6,665 nt of DNA from Polynucleobacter sp. Lineage in GTDB: Bacteria; Pseudomonadota; Gammaproteobacteria; Burkholderiales; Burkholderiaceae. The DNA is taken from assembly GCA_023253245.1 (NCBI GenBank), contig JALRHB010000074.1, positions 1-6,665 on the forward strand, given 5' to 3'. How positions within the stretch are numbered: position 1 is the stretch's first letter; each line of letters begins with the position of its first letter. This document shows positions 1-6,627 of this stretch, piece after piece. Both the position numbers and the translations under genes were made by a program. The notes beneath the pieces were generated by a model that worked only from the letters and a program-made list of their open reading frames with translations, did not search any database and was not told where the DNA came from.

Positions 1-410
1 GCACCATGGTCGATACCTGGGCCACTGTTGGCTCTTGCGCCCAAATTGGCAAGAATGTCCATCTTTCTGGGGGCGTTGGCATTGGCGGTGTTTTAGAACC
101 CATTCAGGCGGGACCGGTCATTATTGAAGATAACTGCTTTATTGGCGCTCGCTCTGAGGTGGTTGAAGGTGTAGTTATTGAAGAGAATGCCGTTCTCTCT
201 ATGGGCGTCTATATTGGTCAAAGTACCAAGATCTACGATCGTGAAACCGGTGAAATTCATTACGGTCGCGTTCCAGCCGGTTCAGTGGTCGTTCCTGGCT
301 CACTTCCCTCTGCTTGCGGCAAGTACAGCCTATATGCTGCAGTGATTGTCAAAAAAGTAGATGCTCAAACTCGTGCAAAGACTGCTATTAATGAACTTTT
401 ACGCGATTAA
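1..410 (+). CDS. dapD: 2,3,4,5-tetrahydropyridine-2,6-dicarboxylate N-succinyltransferase, C-terminal half (5' partial)
   Basis: DapD transfers succinyl from succinyl-CoA to tetrahydrodipicolinate, in the succinylase route to meso-diaminopimelate and lysine (cytoplasm, trimeric in the family). The window opens inside the gene. The frame is already open at base 3, and bases 1-2 (gc) fit the end of the Gly codon that precedes T-M-V-D-T-W in the family. The ATG at base 6 is therefore an internal methionine, not the start. About 135 residues are visible, against roughly 270 in a full DapD. They cover the left-handed beta-helix of hexapeptide repeats (VDTWATVGSCAQIGKNVHLS, then GGVGIGGVLEP, then EDNCFIGARSEVVEG) and the C-terminal AVIVKKVDAQTRAK and NELLRD. 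The loop before LYAAVIVK is shorter than in E. coli DapD. dapE follows 16 bases after the stop, consistent with an operon. The identification is very secure from family-conserved strings. Confidence 0.97.
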   Translation, partial: TMVDTWATVGSCAQIGKNVHLSGGVGIGGVLEPIQAGPVIIEDNCFIGARSEVVEGVVIEENAVLSMGVYIGQSTKIYDRETGEIHYGRVPAGSVVVPGSLPSACGKYSLYAAVIVKKVDAQTRAKTAINELLRD

Positions 411-426
411 GCGCTAGAGCCAATTC

Positions 427-1578
427 ATGAGCGCCGCCCTTGAGTTAACAGAAGCCCTAATCGCCTGTCGATCAGTCACCCCAGCTGATGGAGGTTGCCA
501 GGAACTAATTGCTAAACGATTACAAGCAATTGGCTTTCATACTGAGAGTGTTGTTAGTGGTCCAGATAACTTTCAGGTAAGCAACTTGTGGGCAATCAAA
601 AAAGGAAGTGCTGGCGACGAAGGTAAGGTGCTGATGTTTGCTGGTCACACTGATGTTGTGCCCACTGGTCCACTTGAGAAATGGGAGAGTGATCCTTTTA
701 CCCCCACCATTCGCAATGGCATGCTCTATGGTCGTGGTGCGGCGGATATGAAGACCTCTTTAGCGGGTTTTGTAGTGGCCACAGAAGAATTTGTGATTGC
801 ACACCCCAATCACAAAGGTTCGATTGCTTTTTTAATTACTAGCGACGAAGAGGGGCCGGCGAATGATGGCACCGTCATCATGTGTGACAGGCTAAAAAAA
901 CATGGCCAGCGTTTGGACTACTGTGTGATTGGTGAGCCAACCTCCGTAGAACAGTTAGGCGACATGATTAAAAATGGTCGCCGCGGCTCTCTTTCTGGAA
1001 AGCTTCGTATCAAGGGCATCCAAGCACATATTGCTTATCCCCATCTTGGCAAGAACCCTATTCACCTCTCCGCTCCAGCGATTCAAGCTTTAGTGGATAC
1101 CGAGTGGGACAAAGGAAATGAATATTTCCAACCAACGAGTTTTCAGATTTCTAATATTCATGCGGGTACAGGGGCTAACAATGTAATTCCTGGCGAATTA
1201 ACGATTGATTTCAACTTCCGCTTCTCTACAGAAAGCACACCAGAAAATTTACGCGCTCGTCTTGAAGAAATCTTGACTAAGTCTGGTCTTCAATTTGAAG
1301 TTGATTGGGTGCTTGGCGGCAGCCCATTTATTACGAGTGATGGCGCTCTTGCCGGCGCCCTCCGAAAAGCCATCAAATCGGAAACCAAGATCGATACTGA
1401 ATTATCCACCACTGGCGGCACGAGTGATGGTCGTTTTATTGCCAAGATTTGCAAAGAGGTTGTCGAATTTGGTCCACTCAATGCGACAAGCCATAAGATT
1501 AATGAGTGCGTCATTATTGATGATGTCGTACCACTCAAAAATATCTATCGCAAAACCCTCGAGCAGCTTGTAGCTTAA
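427..1578 (+). CDS. dapE: succinyl-diaminopimelate desuccinylase (M20 metallopeptidase family)
   Basis: DapE hydrolyses N-succinyl-LL-diaminopimelate to LL-diaminopimelate plus succinate, downstream of DapD in lysine and cell-wall precursor synthesis. It is a cytoplasmic di-zinc enzyme, dimeric in the family. The 383 residues compare with about 375 in E. coli. By comparison with known DapE, the metal and catalytic residues are all present: H74 and D76 in FAGHTDVVPTGP, D107 in GRGAADMK, E141 (general base) and E142 in TSDEEGPA, E170 in IGEPTS, and H356 in NATSHKINE. The dimerisation (lid) domain spans roughly residues 181-295 and includes NGRRGSLSG and H201 in QAHIAYPHLGKNP. TTGGTSDGRF lies at 328-337. 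The ATG at 427 gives a family-like N-terminus. Only a weak AGAG element precedes it, so translation may be coupled to dapD, which ends 16 bases upstream. A run of seven A at 894-900 causes no frame break. Confidence 0.98.
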   Translation: MSAALELTEALIACRSVTPADGGCQELIAKRLQAIGFHTESVVSGPDNFQVSNLWAIKKGSAGDEGKVLMFAGHTDVVPTGPLEKWESDPFTPTIRNGMLYGRGAADMKTSLAGFVVATEEFVIAHPNHKGSIAFLITSDEEGPANDGTVIMCDRLKKHGQRLDYCVIGEPTSVEQLGDMIKNGRRGSLSGKLRIKGIQAHIAYPHLGKNPIHLSAPAIQALVDTEWDKGNEYFQPTSFQISNIHAGTGANNVIPGELTIDFNFRFSTESTPENLRARLEEILTKSGLQFEVDWVLGGSPFITSDGALAGALRKAIKSETKIDTELSTTGGTSDGRFIAKICKEVVEFGPLNATSHKINECVIIDDVVPLKNIYRKTLEQLVA

Positions 1579-1594
1579 TCTTTAGCCTATTTCC

Positions 1595-2497
1595 ATGGAC
1601 CCCGAGCCTGCGCAACCACTCACTATTGATCAATGTATTGATCAATTAACAAAAAAACTTCAATCCGCTGATTTGTTTTACGGCCATGGCGCGGTTGATG
1701 CGTCTAGCGAAGCTTTGTGGATTGTGAGCAAGCAATGTGATATGAGCCCCACTGAGGCACTTGATCATTTGGATCAAGTCATGAATGCAGATCAAATCTC
1801 TGCAGCTTGGGAGGTGGCTCGTACTCGAATTTCTACCCGCAAACCTTTAGCCTATATTTTGGGCGAAGCCTGGTTAATGGGGGTACCCTTTTACGCCAGC
1901 GAGCAAAGCATTGTTCCTCGCTCTTGGATTGCCGAATTGATTGTCAATGGCTCACTCGAACCATGGTTGCCTGCAGATGGAAAAGCCTTGGATCTGTGCA
2001 CAGGAAATGGTTCATTAGCCATATTGCTAGCAATAGCTTGCCCAGATATTCATGTCAGCGCCTGCGATATTAGTCTACCTGCTTTAGCAGTAGCCTCCAG
2101 AAATCTGGATCGTCATGGCTTGAGTACTCAAGTCGAATTATTTGAGGGCGACTTATGGGAAGCATTACCTGAACCCCATGATGAAAACCGCTTTGATCTG
2201 ATTATCTGTAATCCACCCTATGTGAACTCAAGCTCAATGAGTGCACTACCCCCCGAGTATCATGCAGAACCTGCTTTAGCACTGGCTGGTGGTGATGATG
2301 GCATGGATTTGATTCGTCAGATTATTGCTGGAGCACCCAACTACATATCTGAGCGTGGCGCACTTCTCATTGAGATTGGCAATGAGTATGAAAACTTCAA
2401 AAAGGCATTCCCACAAATTCCAGTAATTTGGATGGAAGTATCAGCTGGTGATGAGCAGGTGTTACTCATACAAGCCGAAGATTTAAGACAACTTTAA
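1595..2497 (+). CDS. prmB: 50S ribosomal protein L3 N5-glutamine methyltransferase
   Basis: PrmB uses S-adenosylmethionine to methylate a glutamine of ribosomal protein L3 in the cytoplasm. The 300-residue protein has an N-terminal helical substrate-recognition part (about 1-110) and a Rossmann methyltransferase domain after it. Visible motifs are KPLAYILGEAW (83-93), IVPRSWIAELI (106-116), the SAM-binding DLCTGNGS (133-140), an acidic residue after strand 2 (D158), and the catalytic NPPY (206-209). EPALALAGGDDGMDLIRQI follows in the usual place. The sister enzymes are PrmC (release factors) and HemK-like proteins. The YGHG string near residue 29, the VPRS context and the EPxLxLAxGxDG segment favour PrmB. 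The gene sits 16 bases after dapE with no clear Shine-Dalgarno, so it is probably translated from the dap transcript. It ends only 2 bases from the converging radA stop. Its 5' part is rich in GATC palindromes (see findings). Confidence 0.93.
   Translation: MDPEPAQPLTIDQCIDQLTKKLQSADLFYGHGAVDASSEALWIVSKQCDMSPTEALDHLDQVMNADQISAAWEVARTRISTRKPLAYILGEAWLMGVPFYASEQSIVPRSWIAELIVNGSLEPWLPADGKALDLCTGNGSLAILLAIACPDIHVSACDISLPALAVASRNLDRHGLSTQVELFEGDLWEALPEPHDENRFDLIICNPPYVNSSSMSALPPEYHAEPALALAGGDDGMDLIRQIIAGAPNYISERGALLIEIGNEYENFKKAFPQIPVIWMEVSAGDEQVLLIQAEDLRQL
1625..1646. repeat. two copies of the palindrome ATTGATCAAT inside prmB
   Basis: The 10-bp palindrome ATTGATCAAT occurs at 1625-1634 and again at 1637-1646, separated by GT. 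It encodes the repeated I-D-Q of IDQCIDQ near the PrmB N-terminus. The pair as a whole could fold into one longer hairpin or two small ones, 30 bases after the start codon. It may simply reflect Asp-Gln codon choice. Confidence 0.5.
1760..1778. repeat. inverted repeat CTTGATC/GATCAAG inside prmB
   Basis: A perfect 7-bp inverted repeat around ATTTG, lying in the coding region for LDHLDQV. It shares the TTGATC/GATCAA theme with the pair at 1625-1646. The half-sites resemble an FNR-type TTGAT/ATCAA, but the spacing is 7 rather than 4, so no regulator is assigned. Confidence 0.45.
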
Positions 2498-2499
2498 GC

Positions 2500-3867
2500 T
2501 TATTGACTCAGCTCTGCCGCCGCAGAAATAGCTTGATCGACCCGCTCTACGGGTATCACCCGTAAACCAGCAATCTTGGTCTTGGGCATGTTGGCTTTCG
2601 GAATAATGGCTACAGTAAAACCCAGCTTAGCAGCTTCTTTCAAACGTTCTTGACCACGCGGACAAGGGCGAATCTCCCCTGCCAAACCGACCTCACCAAA
2701 AACAATCAGCTCTTTAGGTAATGCTTTATTCCGAATCGAAGACTGAATAGCCAATAAGACTGCCAAATCAGCAGCAGGTTCTGAAATTTTGACACCACCC
2801 ACTGCATTTAAAAAGACATCCTGATCAAAGCAAGCTATACCCGCATGGCGATGGAGCACCGCCAAGAGCATTGCTAAGCGAGCTTGCTCAAGACCTACTG
2901 CCAAGCGTCTTGGGTTTGGAATATGCGCAGTATCTACTAAAGCCTGAATTTCAACCAGCAAAGGACGACTGCCCTCTTGGGTTACCAACACACAGGCGCC
3001 GGGCACCGTGTCGGCATGTTGCGAAAGAAAGATGGCAGATGGGTTAGCAACGCCACGCAAACCCTTTTCTGTCATCGCAAAAACACCGAGCTCATTGACA
3101 GCTCCAAAGCGATTTTTAATCGAACGCACCAATCTAAAGGAGGAGTGAGTATCTCCCTCAAAGTACAGCACAGTATCGACAATATGCTCTAACACGCGGG
3201 GGCCAGCTAAGTGACCATCTTTGGTGACGTGACCCACCATCAGCACACAAATGCCACTAGACTTAGCCGCTCTTGTTAGTTGGGCAGCACATTCTCGAAC
3301 TTGCGCAACAGAACCGGGTGCCGAGCTAAGCACTTCTGAATACAGAGTTTGAATGGAATCAACCACCAAGACTTGTGGCTTGACAGTATCCATAATGGAC
3401 AAGAGTTTTTCCAGCTGAATTTCTGCCAATACTTCAAGTTGAGGGGCATCCAAAGAAATCCGTTTAGCACGTAGTGCAATCTGCCCGGCAGACTCTTCGC
3501 CACTACTGTATAGAACGTTCATACCTGAAGCACTCATTTGAGCGAGGGCCTGAAGCAAGAGGGTGGATTTACCAATCCCCGGGTCGCCACCCAAAAGAAC
3601 GACGCCGCCAGGAACTAAGCCGCCACCCAGGACACGATCAAACTCCTCAACACCAGTGCTAAATCTTGGCAAGTCCTCAGCAGAAATAGCCGATAACTTT
3701 TGACGCGGTAAAGATTGCGCTAGGCCCTGGAAACGAGTATTTGAGGTAATTTCTGGCAAACCTTCTTCAAGCGTATTCCAGGCCTGACAGGAAGGGCACT
3801 GGCCCTGCCATTTTGCAGATGTGCCGCCACAAGATTGGCAGATATAAATTGTTTTGATTTTTGCCAA
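2500..3867 (-). CDS. radA: DNA repair/recombination ATPase RadA (Sms); TTG start at 3867 preferred
   Basis: RadA is a RecA-like ATPase that promotes branch migration and processing of recombination intermediates. From the TTG at 3867 it has 455 residues, close to E. coli RadA (460). Domains in order are a C4 zinc finger (C10, C13, C24, C27; CQSCGGTSAKWQGQCPSC), Walker A GGDPGIGKST (93-102), Walker B VLVVD (166-170), the RadA signature KNRFG (251-255), and a Lon-protease-like C-terminal domain (about 303-455, with NAVGGVKISEPAADLAVLL). The frame stays open upstream to an ATG at 3921. That start would add 18 residues not found in the family and overlap the neighbouring gene by 50 bases. The TTG gives the usual N-terminus (M-A-K-I-K-T before the zinc finger) and sits 4 bases after the upstream stop. 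No Shine-Dalgarno is visible in front of the TTG, so coupling to the upstream gene is likely. The family is sure; the start is inferred. Confidence 0.95.
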   Translation of the reverse strand: MAKIKTIYICQSCGGTSAKWQGQCPSCQAWNTLEEGLPEITSNTRFQGLAQSLPRQKLSAISAEDLPRFSTGVEEFDRVLGGGLVPGGVVLLGGDPGIGKSTLLLQALAQMSASGMNVLYSSGEESAGQIALRAKRISLDAPQLEVLAEIQLEKLLSIMDTVKPQVLVVDSIQTLYSEVLSSAPGSVAQVRECAAQLTRAAKSSGICVLMVGHVTKDGHLAGPRVLEHIVDTVLYFEGDTHSSFRLVRSIKNRFGAVNELGVFAMTEKGLRGVANPSAIFLSQHADTVPGACVLVTQEGSRPLLVEIQALVDTAHIPNPRRLAVGLEQARLAMLLAVLHRHAGIACFDQDVFLNAVGGVKISEPAADLAVLLAIQSSIRNKALPKELIVFGEVGLAGEIRPCPRGQERLKEAAKLGFTVAIIPKANMPKTKIAGLRVIPVERVDQAISAAAELSQ

Positions 3868-3871
3868 AGTA

Positions 3872-4381
3872 TTAATCGAGCTGAGTGCCCGCTTTATTTT
3901 CTTGCGCACGTTTAGGCGCATCTTTACGACGTTGCTCTAAGTCTGCCGCACGAGCAGCAGCAGCTTTTTGCTTCTCTTCATACTCTTTTTGATTGGCTGC
4001 ACGTTCAGCAGCTTTTTCTGCAGAATCTCGTTCGGCAATTTTCTTGGCATCACGCTGATCCTTAAGACTAGCGCGCAACTTACGCTGCACTTCATGCAAT
4101 TCAACCTCTTGAGCACGTATGGGATCAATTTCCTTGCGATACTGGGCGCGAGATTCGCTTAAACAGCGATTAACCCAATACTTTTGGTAGCACTCAGAAT
4201 TGGTTTTTTCCCAGCGGTACTTCGCCCAATCGCGCTGAAGCTCCAGTTCACGCTCAATTTGATTGAGTTGCTCCAATTGCGCTTCCTCGGCAGGAGTGGC
4301 ATAAAGGCTATGGCTAAAAAAACCAAGCAAAAGCATAAATCCCAGATGCAGAGCCTTAGATGAAGAAAATAGCCTTCTCAA
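3872..4381 (-). CDS. small exported coiled-coil protein of unknown function, TTG start
   Basis: I cannot assign a function. The 169 residues begin with a signal peptide: positively charged start (R2, R3), hydrophobic stretch LGFMLLLGFF (about 13-22), and a likely cleavage after A28 (SLYA/TP). The mature part, from about residue 30, is highly charged and almost entirely helical in character, rich in E, K, R, A and Q, with coiled-coil-like stretches at about 32-60 and 85-160. There are no further membrane segments. Two cysteines, C64 and C73, sit in a short aromatic patch (SECYQKYWVNRCLSESR) and could form a periplasmic disulfide. The start codon is TTG at 4381, overlapping the kup stop (TTGA shared), with AAAGG at 4389-4393 seven bases upstream. 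The next in-frame ATG would remove the charged end of the signal peptide. Similar short exported proteins are familiar to me beside radA in Burkholderiales, but that is from memory. Confidence 0.8.
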   Translation of the reverse strand: MRRLFSSSKALHLGFMLLLGFFSHSLYATPAEEAQLEQLNQIERELELQRDWAKYRWEKTNSECYQKYWVNRCLSESRAQYRKEIDPIRAQEVELHEVQRKLRASLKDQRDAKKIAERDSAEKAAERAANQKEYEEKQKAAAARAADLEQRRKDAPKRAQENKAGTQLD

Positions 4382-6318
4382 ATCTCTACCTTTGCGCCAA
4401 GTTCAACCAATCGATTTGCAGGAATTCTAAAGAAGTCTGATTGACGTGCGGCATTCTGATACATCCAACAAAACAGGCGTTCACGCCAGATAGCCATTCC
4501 TGGAATAGCAGATGGAATAATAGTATCGCGAGATAAAAAGAAGGAAGTATTCATCAGATCAAATTTCATGCCAAAGGTCTTTTCGATGAGGTGAATAATG
4601 GTACCCATATCTGGCGTCTCTTTGAAACCATACACCGCACGCACAACATGGATATTGCCACCCAAGTCCTTCATAGTGATTCGATCTTCATCATTGACGT
4701 AAGGCACATCCCAAATGCTCACCTTCAAAAAGAAAACACGTTCATGAAGCACGTGATTGTGCTTTAAATTATGTAGAAAAGAAACGGGCAAATAATCCAC
4801 ATGCGCTGTTAAAAATACTGCAGTACCTTCAACTCGATGCGGTGGGTGCTTGAGTAATGACTCAATGAAACTGCTCAGCTGAATGCCCTCATCCATTGCT
4901 CGCTTGCGCAAAATTTGACGACCCCTAAACCAGGTAATTAGACAGGTAAAGCAGAGTAATCCAAGTGCCAATGGGTACCAACCCCCATCTTTAATCTTAA
5001 TCAGCGTTGCAGTCCAGAAAGCTAAATCAACTACAAAAAAAGTTGATGTAATAGCACTCACTAAAAGAATATTCATTCTCCATTCGCGAAACATCACGAC
5101 CGCCAACAAAATGGTAGTGATCAGCATGGTTGAAGTGACTGAAATACCATATGCGGCAGCTAAGTTAACTGACTCTCTAAATTCAATGATGGTTACTACC
5201 ACCATGAACAATAAAGTCCAATTCACTATCGGGATATATATTTGACCTTGCTCCGAATCCGAGGTGTGCAAGATATTCATGCGGGGCATAAAGCCCAACA
5301 AGATCGCCTGACTAACCAAAGAATACGCTCCTGAGATCACTGCTTGAGAAGCAATCACGGTCGCAGCTGTGGCTAAGCCAACCATGGGCCAAAGGGCCCA
5401 ATCAGGAACCATCAGATAGAACGGGTTCTTGATCGCCTCTGGATTAGATAACAGAAGTGCGCCCTGACCTAAATAATTCAGGAGCAAACTAGGCAAAACA
5501 ATCAATAGCCATGCGTAGCGGATAGGTGTTTTGCCAAAGTGGCCCATATCCAAATAAAGTGCCTCAACACCGGTTACTACCAACACTACTGCACCCATCA
5601 CAATGTAAGCAGTTTTAGGATGATCAATCACAAAACGCATAGCGTACATTGGGTTAAATGCAGTAATAATTTCAGGGGCTTGGCCAATATTGATAGCCCC
5701 AAGAATTGCAAGACTGAGGAACCAAATTAAGGTGATTGGACCAAATAATTTACCAACCGTTGCAGTGCCATACTTTTGAATGAAAAATAGCGCTAATAGA
5801 ATAGCTAAGGAAATCGGAATAATAAATTGATGCATTCCTGGCGTAGCAATCTCAATTCCCTCTACGGCTGACAAAACTGAAATTGCTGGGGTGATGACTG
5901 ACTCGCCTAAGAGCATGCAAGCCCCCAACATACCAATCATCATAAAAAATAAATGGCTCTTGGACTTACCGTCAAACGAGCGAAGCGCTAAAGCCATCAG
6001 AGAGAGGACGCCGCCTTCCCCCTTATTATCAGCACGCATCACAAAGGAGATGTATTTCACAGTCACCACCAAAATGAGCGCCCAAATCATCATGGCGATT
6101 ACGCCAAACAGAGCCTCTGGAGAATAGGTGATGCCATGCTCAGCATCAAAGCATTCTTTGAGGGCATAAAGTGGGCTTGTGCCGATGTCACCGAAGACCA
6201 CACCAATTGCTGCCAGCATCATGACACCAAGACTCTTCTTGTGCCCCCCCTCTGGTCCGTGAACCTCAACAGGATTTAGCAGCGTGGAACTTGAAAATTC
6301 TGGATTACTAATAGACAT
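4378..6318 (-). CDS. kup: potassium transporter of the KUP/HAK/KT family
   Basis: Kup imports potassium across the inner membrane, probably with protons. The 646 residues compare with 622 in E. coli Kup, and about 22 of the extra ones lie at the N-terminus. Roughly twelve hydrophobic segments run from residue 31 to 463, followed by a long cytoplasmic tail (about 464-646). Signature strings are GVVFGDIGTSPLYA (from residue 39), GESVITPAISVLSAVEG (138-154), GVEALYLDMGHFGK (250-263), NYLGQGALLL (281-290), SNLAAAYG-like VNLAAAYG (384-391) and LKHNHVLHERV (518-528). The acidic residues implicated in K+ handling in E. coli Kup (D23, E116, E229, D408) appear here as D44, E139, E252 and D431. The ATG at 6318 has AAGG seven bases upstream. 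It is the first gene of a three-gene - strand cluster. A run of seven G (C7 at 6244-6250 on the + strand) lies at codons 23-25. Confidence 0.97.
   Translation of the reverse strand: MSISNPEFSSSTLLNPVEVHGPEGGHKKSLGVMMLAAIGVVFGDIGTSPLYALKECFDAEHGITYSPEALFGVIAMMIWALILVVTVKYISFVMRADNKGEGGVLSLMALALRSFDGKSKSHLFFMMIGMLGACMLLGESVITPAISVLSAVEGIEIATPGMHQFIIPISLAILLALFFIQKYGTATVGKLFGPITLIWFLSLAILGAINIGQAPEIITAFNPMYAMRFVIDHPKTAYIVMGAVVLVVTGVEALYLDMGHFGKTPIRYAWLLIVLPSLLLNYLGQGALLLSNPEAIKNPFYLMVPDWALWPMVGLATAATVIASQAVISGAYSLVSQAILLGFMPRMNILHTSDSEQGQIYIPIVNWTLLFMVVVTIIEFRESVNLAAAYGISVTSTMLITTILLAVVMFREWRMNILLVSAITSTFFVVDLAFWTATLIKIKDGGWYPLALGLLCFTCLITWFRGRQILRKRAMDEGIQLSSFIESLLKHPPHRVEGTAVFLTAHVDYLPVSFLHNLKHNHVLHERVFFLKVSIWDVPYVNDEDRITMKDLGGNIHVVRAVYGFKETPDMGTIIHLIEKTFGMKFDLMNTSFFLSRDTIIPSAIPGMAIWRERLFCWMYQNAARQSDFFRIPANRLVELGAKVEI
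4389..4393 (-). promoter_or_regulatory. Shine-Dalgarno of the exported-protein gene
   Basis: AAAGG on the - strand lies seven bases before the TTG at 4381, inside the last codons of kup. It is what supports choosing the TTG over the later in-frame ATG. The placement implies that ribosomes finishing kup can restart at once. Confidence 0.55.
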
Positions 6319-6319
6319 C

Positions 6320-6349
6320 TCAAAACCTTAAAGTGATGTTGCATGGCAA
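6320..6349 (-). CDS. possible 9-codon leader ORF in front of kup
   Basis: On the - strand a full AAGGAG (6357-6362) is followed, after seven bases, by TTG CCA TGC AAC ATC ACT TTA AGG TTT TGA. This would encode MPCNITLRF. The stop lies one base before the kup ATG, so coupled or leader-type control of kup is conceivable. TTG also appears to start the next two genes of the cluster. In the same region an ATG at 6344 opens a 22-codon ORF ending at 6276 inside kup, but its spacing from AAGGAG is long (12 bases). The match could be chance in a short AT-rich leader. It is a true leader only if transcription starts upstream of 6362. Confidence 0.2.
   Translation of the reverse strand: MPCNITLRF
6326..6329 (-). 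promoter_or_regulatory. Shine-Dalgarno of kup
   Basis: AAGG on the - strand, seven bases before the kup ATG at 6318. It agrees with the family-like length from this start. The spacing is the same as in the next gene of the cluster. Confidence 0.6.
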
Positions 6350-6383
6350 TATGTTACTCCTTATACAAGCGGCCTCAGGAGCC

Positions 6384-6412
6384 TCTTTATTTCCATAAAA
6401 GCTTTTTTTCAA
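6384..6412 (-). promoter_or_regulatory. candidate sigma-70 promoter for the kup cluster
   Basis: On the - strand TTGAAA (6407-6412; 5 of 6 to the -35 consensus) is followed after 17 bases by TAAAGA (6384-6389; a weak -10, 3 of 6). An alternative -10 is TATAAG (6360-6365; 5 of 6), which lacks a recognisable -35 and overlaps the AAGGAG of the possible leader ORF. Transcription must start somewhere in this gap because the tRNA gene diverges from kup, but the exact promoter is uncertain. Confidence 0.25.
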
Positions 6413-6425
6413 GTGAAATTAAAGG

Positions 6426-6453
6426 TTTACCTCGACAGAAGGGGTTAAAAAAT
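6426..6453 (+). promoter_or_regulatory. candidate promoter for the initiator tRNA gene
   Basis: TTTACC (6426-6431) and AAAAAT (6448-6453), 16 bases apart, each match the sigma-70 consensus at 4 of 6 positions. The start would fall about 9 bases before the mature tRNA. TCGACA at 6432-6437 is a better -35 but has no -10 at the right distance. Weak call. Confidence 0.22.
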
Positions 6454-6468
6454 GGTGATTTATTCGAT

Positions 6469-6545
<77 letters not shown>

Positions 6546-6549
6546 ATTA

Positions 6550-6577
6550 CAAACCCCTTGGGAAACCAAGGGGTTTG
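6550..6577 (+). terminator. strong hairpin behind tRNA-fMet, likely transcription terminator
   Basis: A perfect 12-bp stem (CAAACCCCTTGG pairing with CCAAGGGGTTTG) closes on a GAAA tetraloop, beginning four bases after the tRNA CCA. The downstream tract TTGCTT is only moderately T-rich, so release may be helped by the T run at the base of the stem. The position and stem strength make it the natural 3' end of the tRNA transcript. Confidence 0.75.
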
Positions 6578-6582
6578 TTGCT

Positions 6583-6591
6583 TGTGGATAA
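6583..6591 (-). other. perfect DnaA-box consensus match (TTATCCACA)
   Basis: The + strand reads TGTGGATAA, the reverse complement of TTATCCACA, a match to the TTATNCACA consensus bound by the initiator DnaA. Only this one box is visible before the window ends, so an origin cannot be claimed. It could be a DnaA-regulated promoter, the edge of a box cluster, or chance. Confidence 0.35.
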
Positions 6592-6606
6592 CTAGAAGCG
6601 CAAATT

Positions 6607-6627
6607 CACAGGCGAATCTAGCCTGTG
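6607..6627. repeat. 7-bp inverted repeat with 7-base spacer
   Basis: CACAGGC (6607-6613) and GCCTGTG (6621-6627) are perfect reverse complements around GAATCTA. No T tract follows directly, so it is a poor intrinsic terminator. A shorter palindrome, ATGAG-G-CTCAT, lies right behind it at 6631-6641. Either could be an operator for a gene beyond the right edge. Confidence 0.5.

Noticed and set aside
894..900. A7 tract in dapE (and another at 1651-1657 in prmB) as programmed slippage sites
   Set aside because: Both genes read through full length in one frame, no stimulatory structure is evident, and no useful alternative frame follows.
1290..1573. Open frames of 82 (-) and 92 (+) codons inside dapE
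   Set aside because: They lie entirely within a clearly conserved dapE frame and resemble no family.
1760..1778. FNR/Anr binding site
   Set aside because: The half-sites TTGAT and ATCAA are separated by 7 bases instead of 4, and the site lies inside prmB, not in a promoter.
2977..3662. Several 60-75 codon frames on both strands inside radA
   Set aside because: They fall in the wrong frame or strand of strongly conserved RadA motifs (Walker B, KNRFG, zinc-finger flank). No independent start signals or domains are seen.
3868..3921. N-terminal extension of RadA from the ATG at 3921
   Set aside because: It would add 18 residues absent from the family and overlap the upstream gene by 50 bases. 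The TTG at 3867 restores the usual start.
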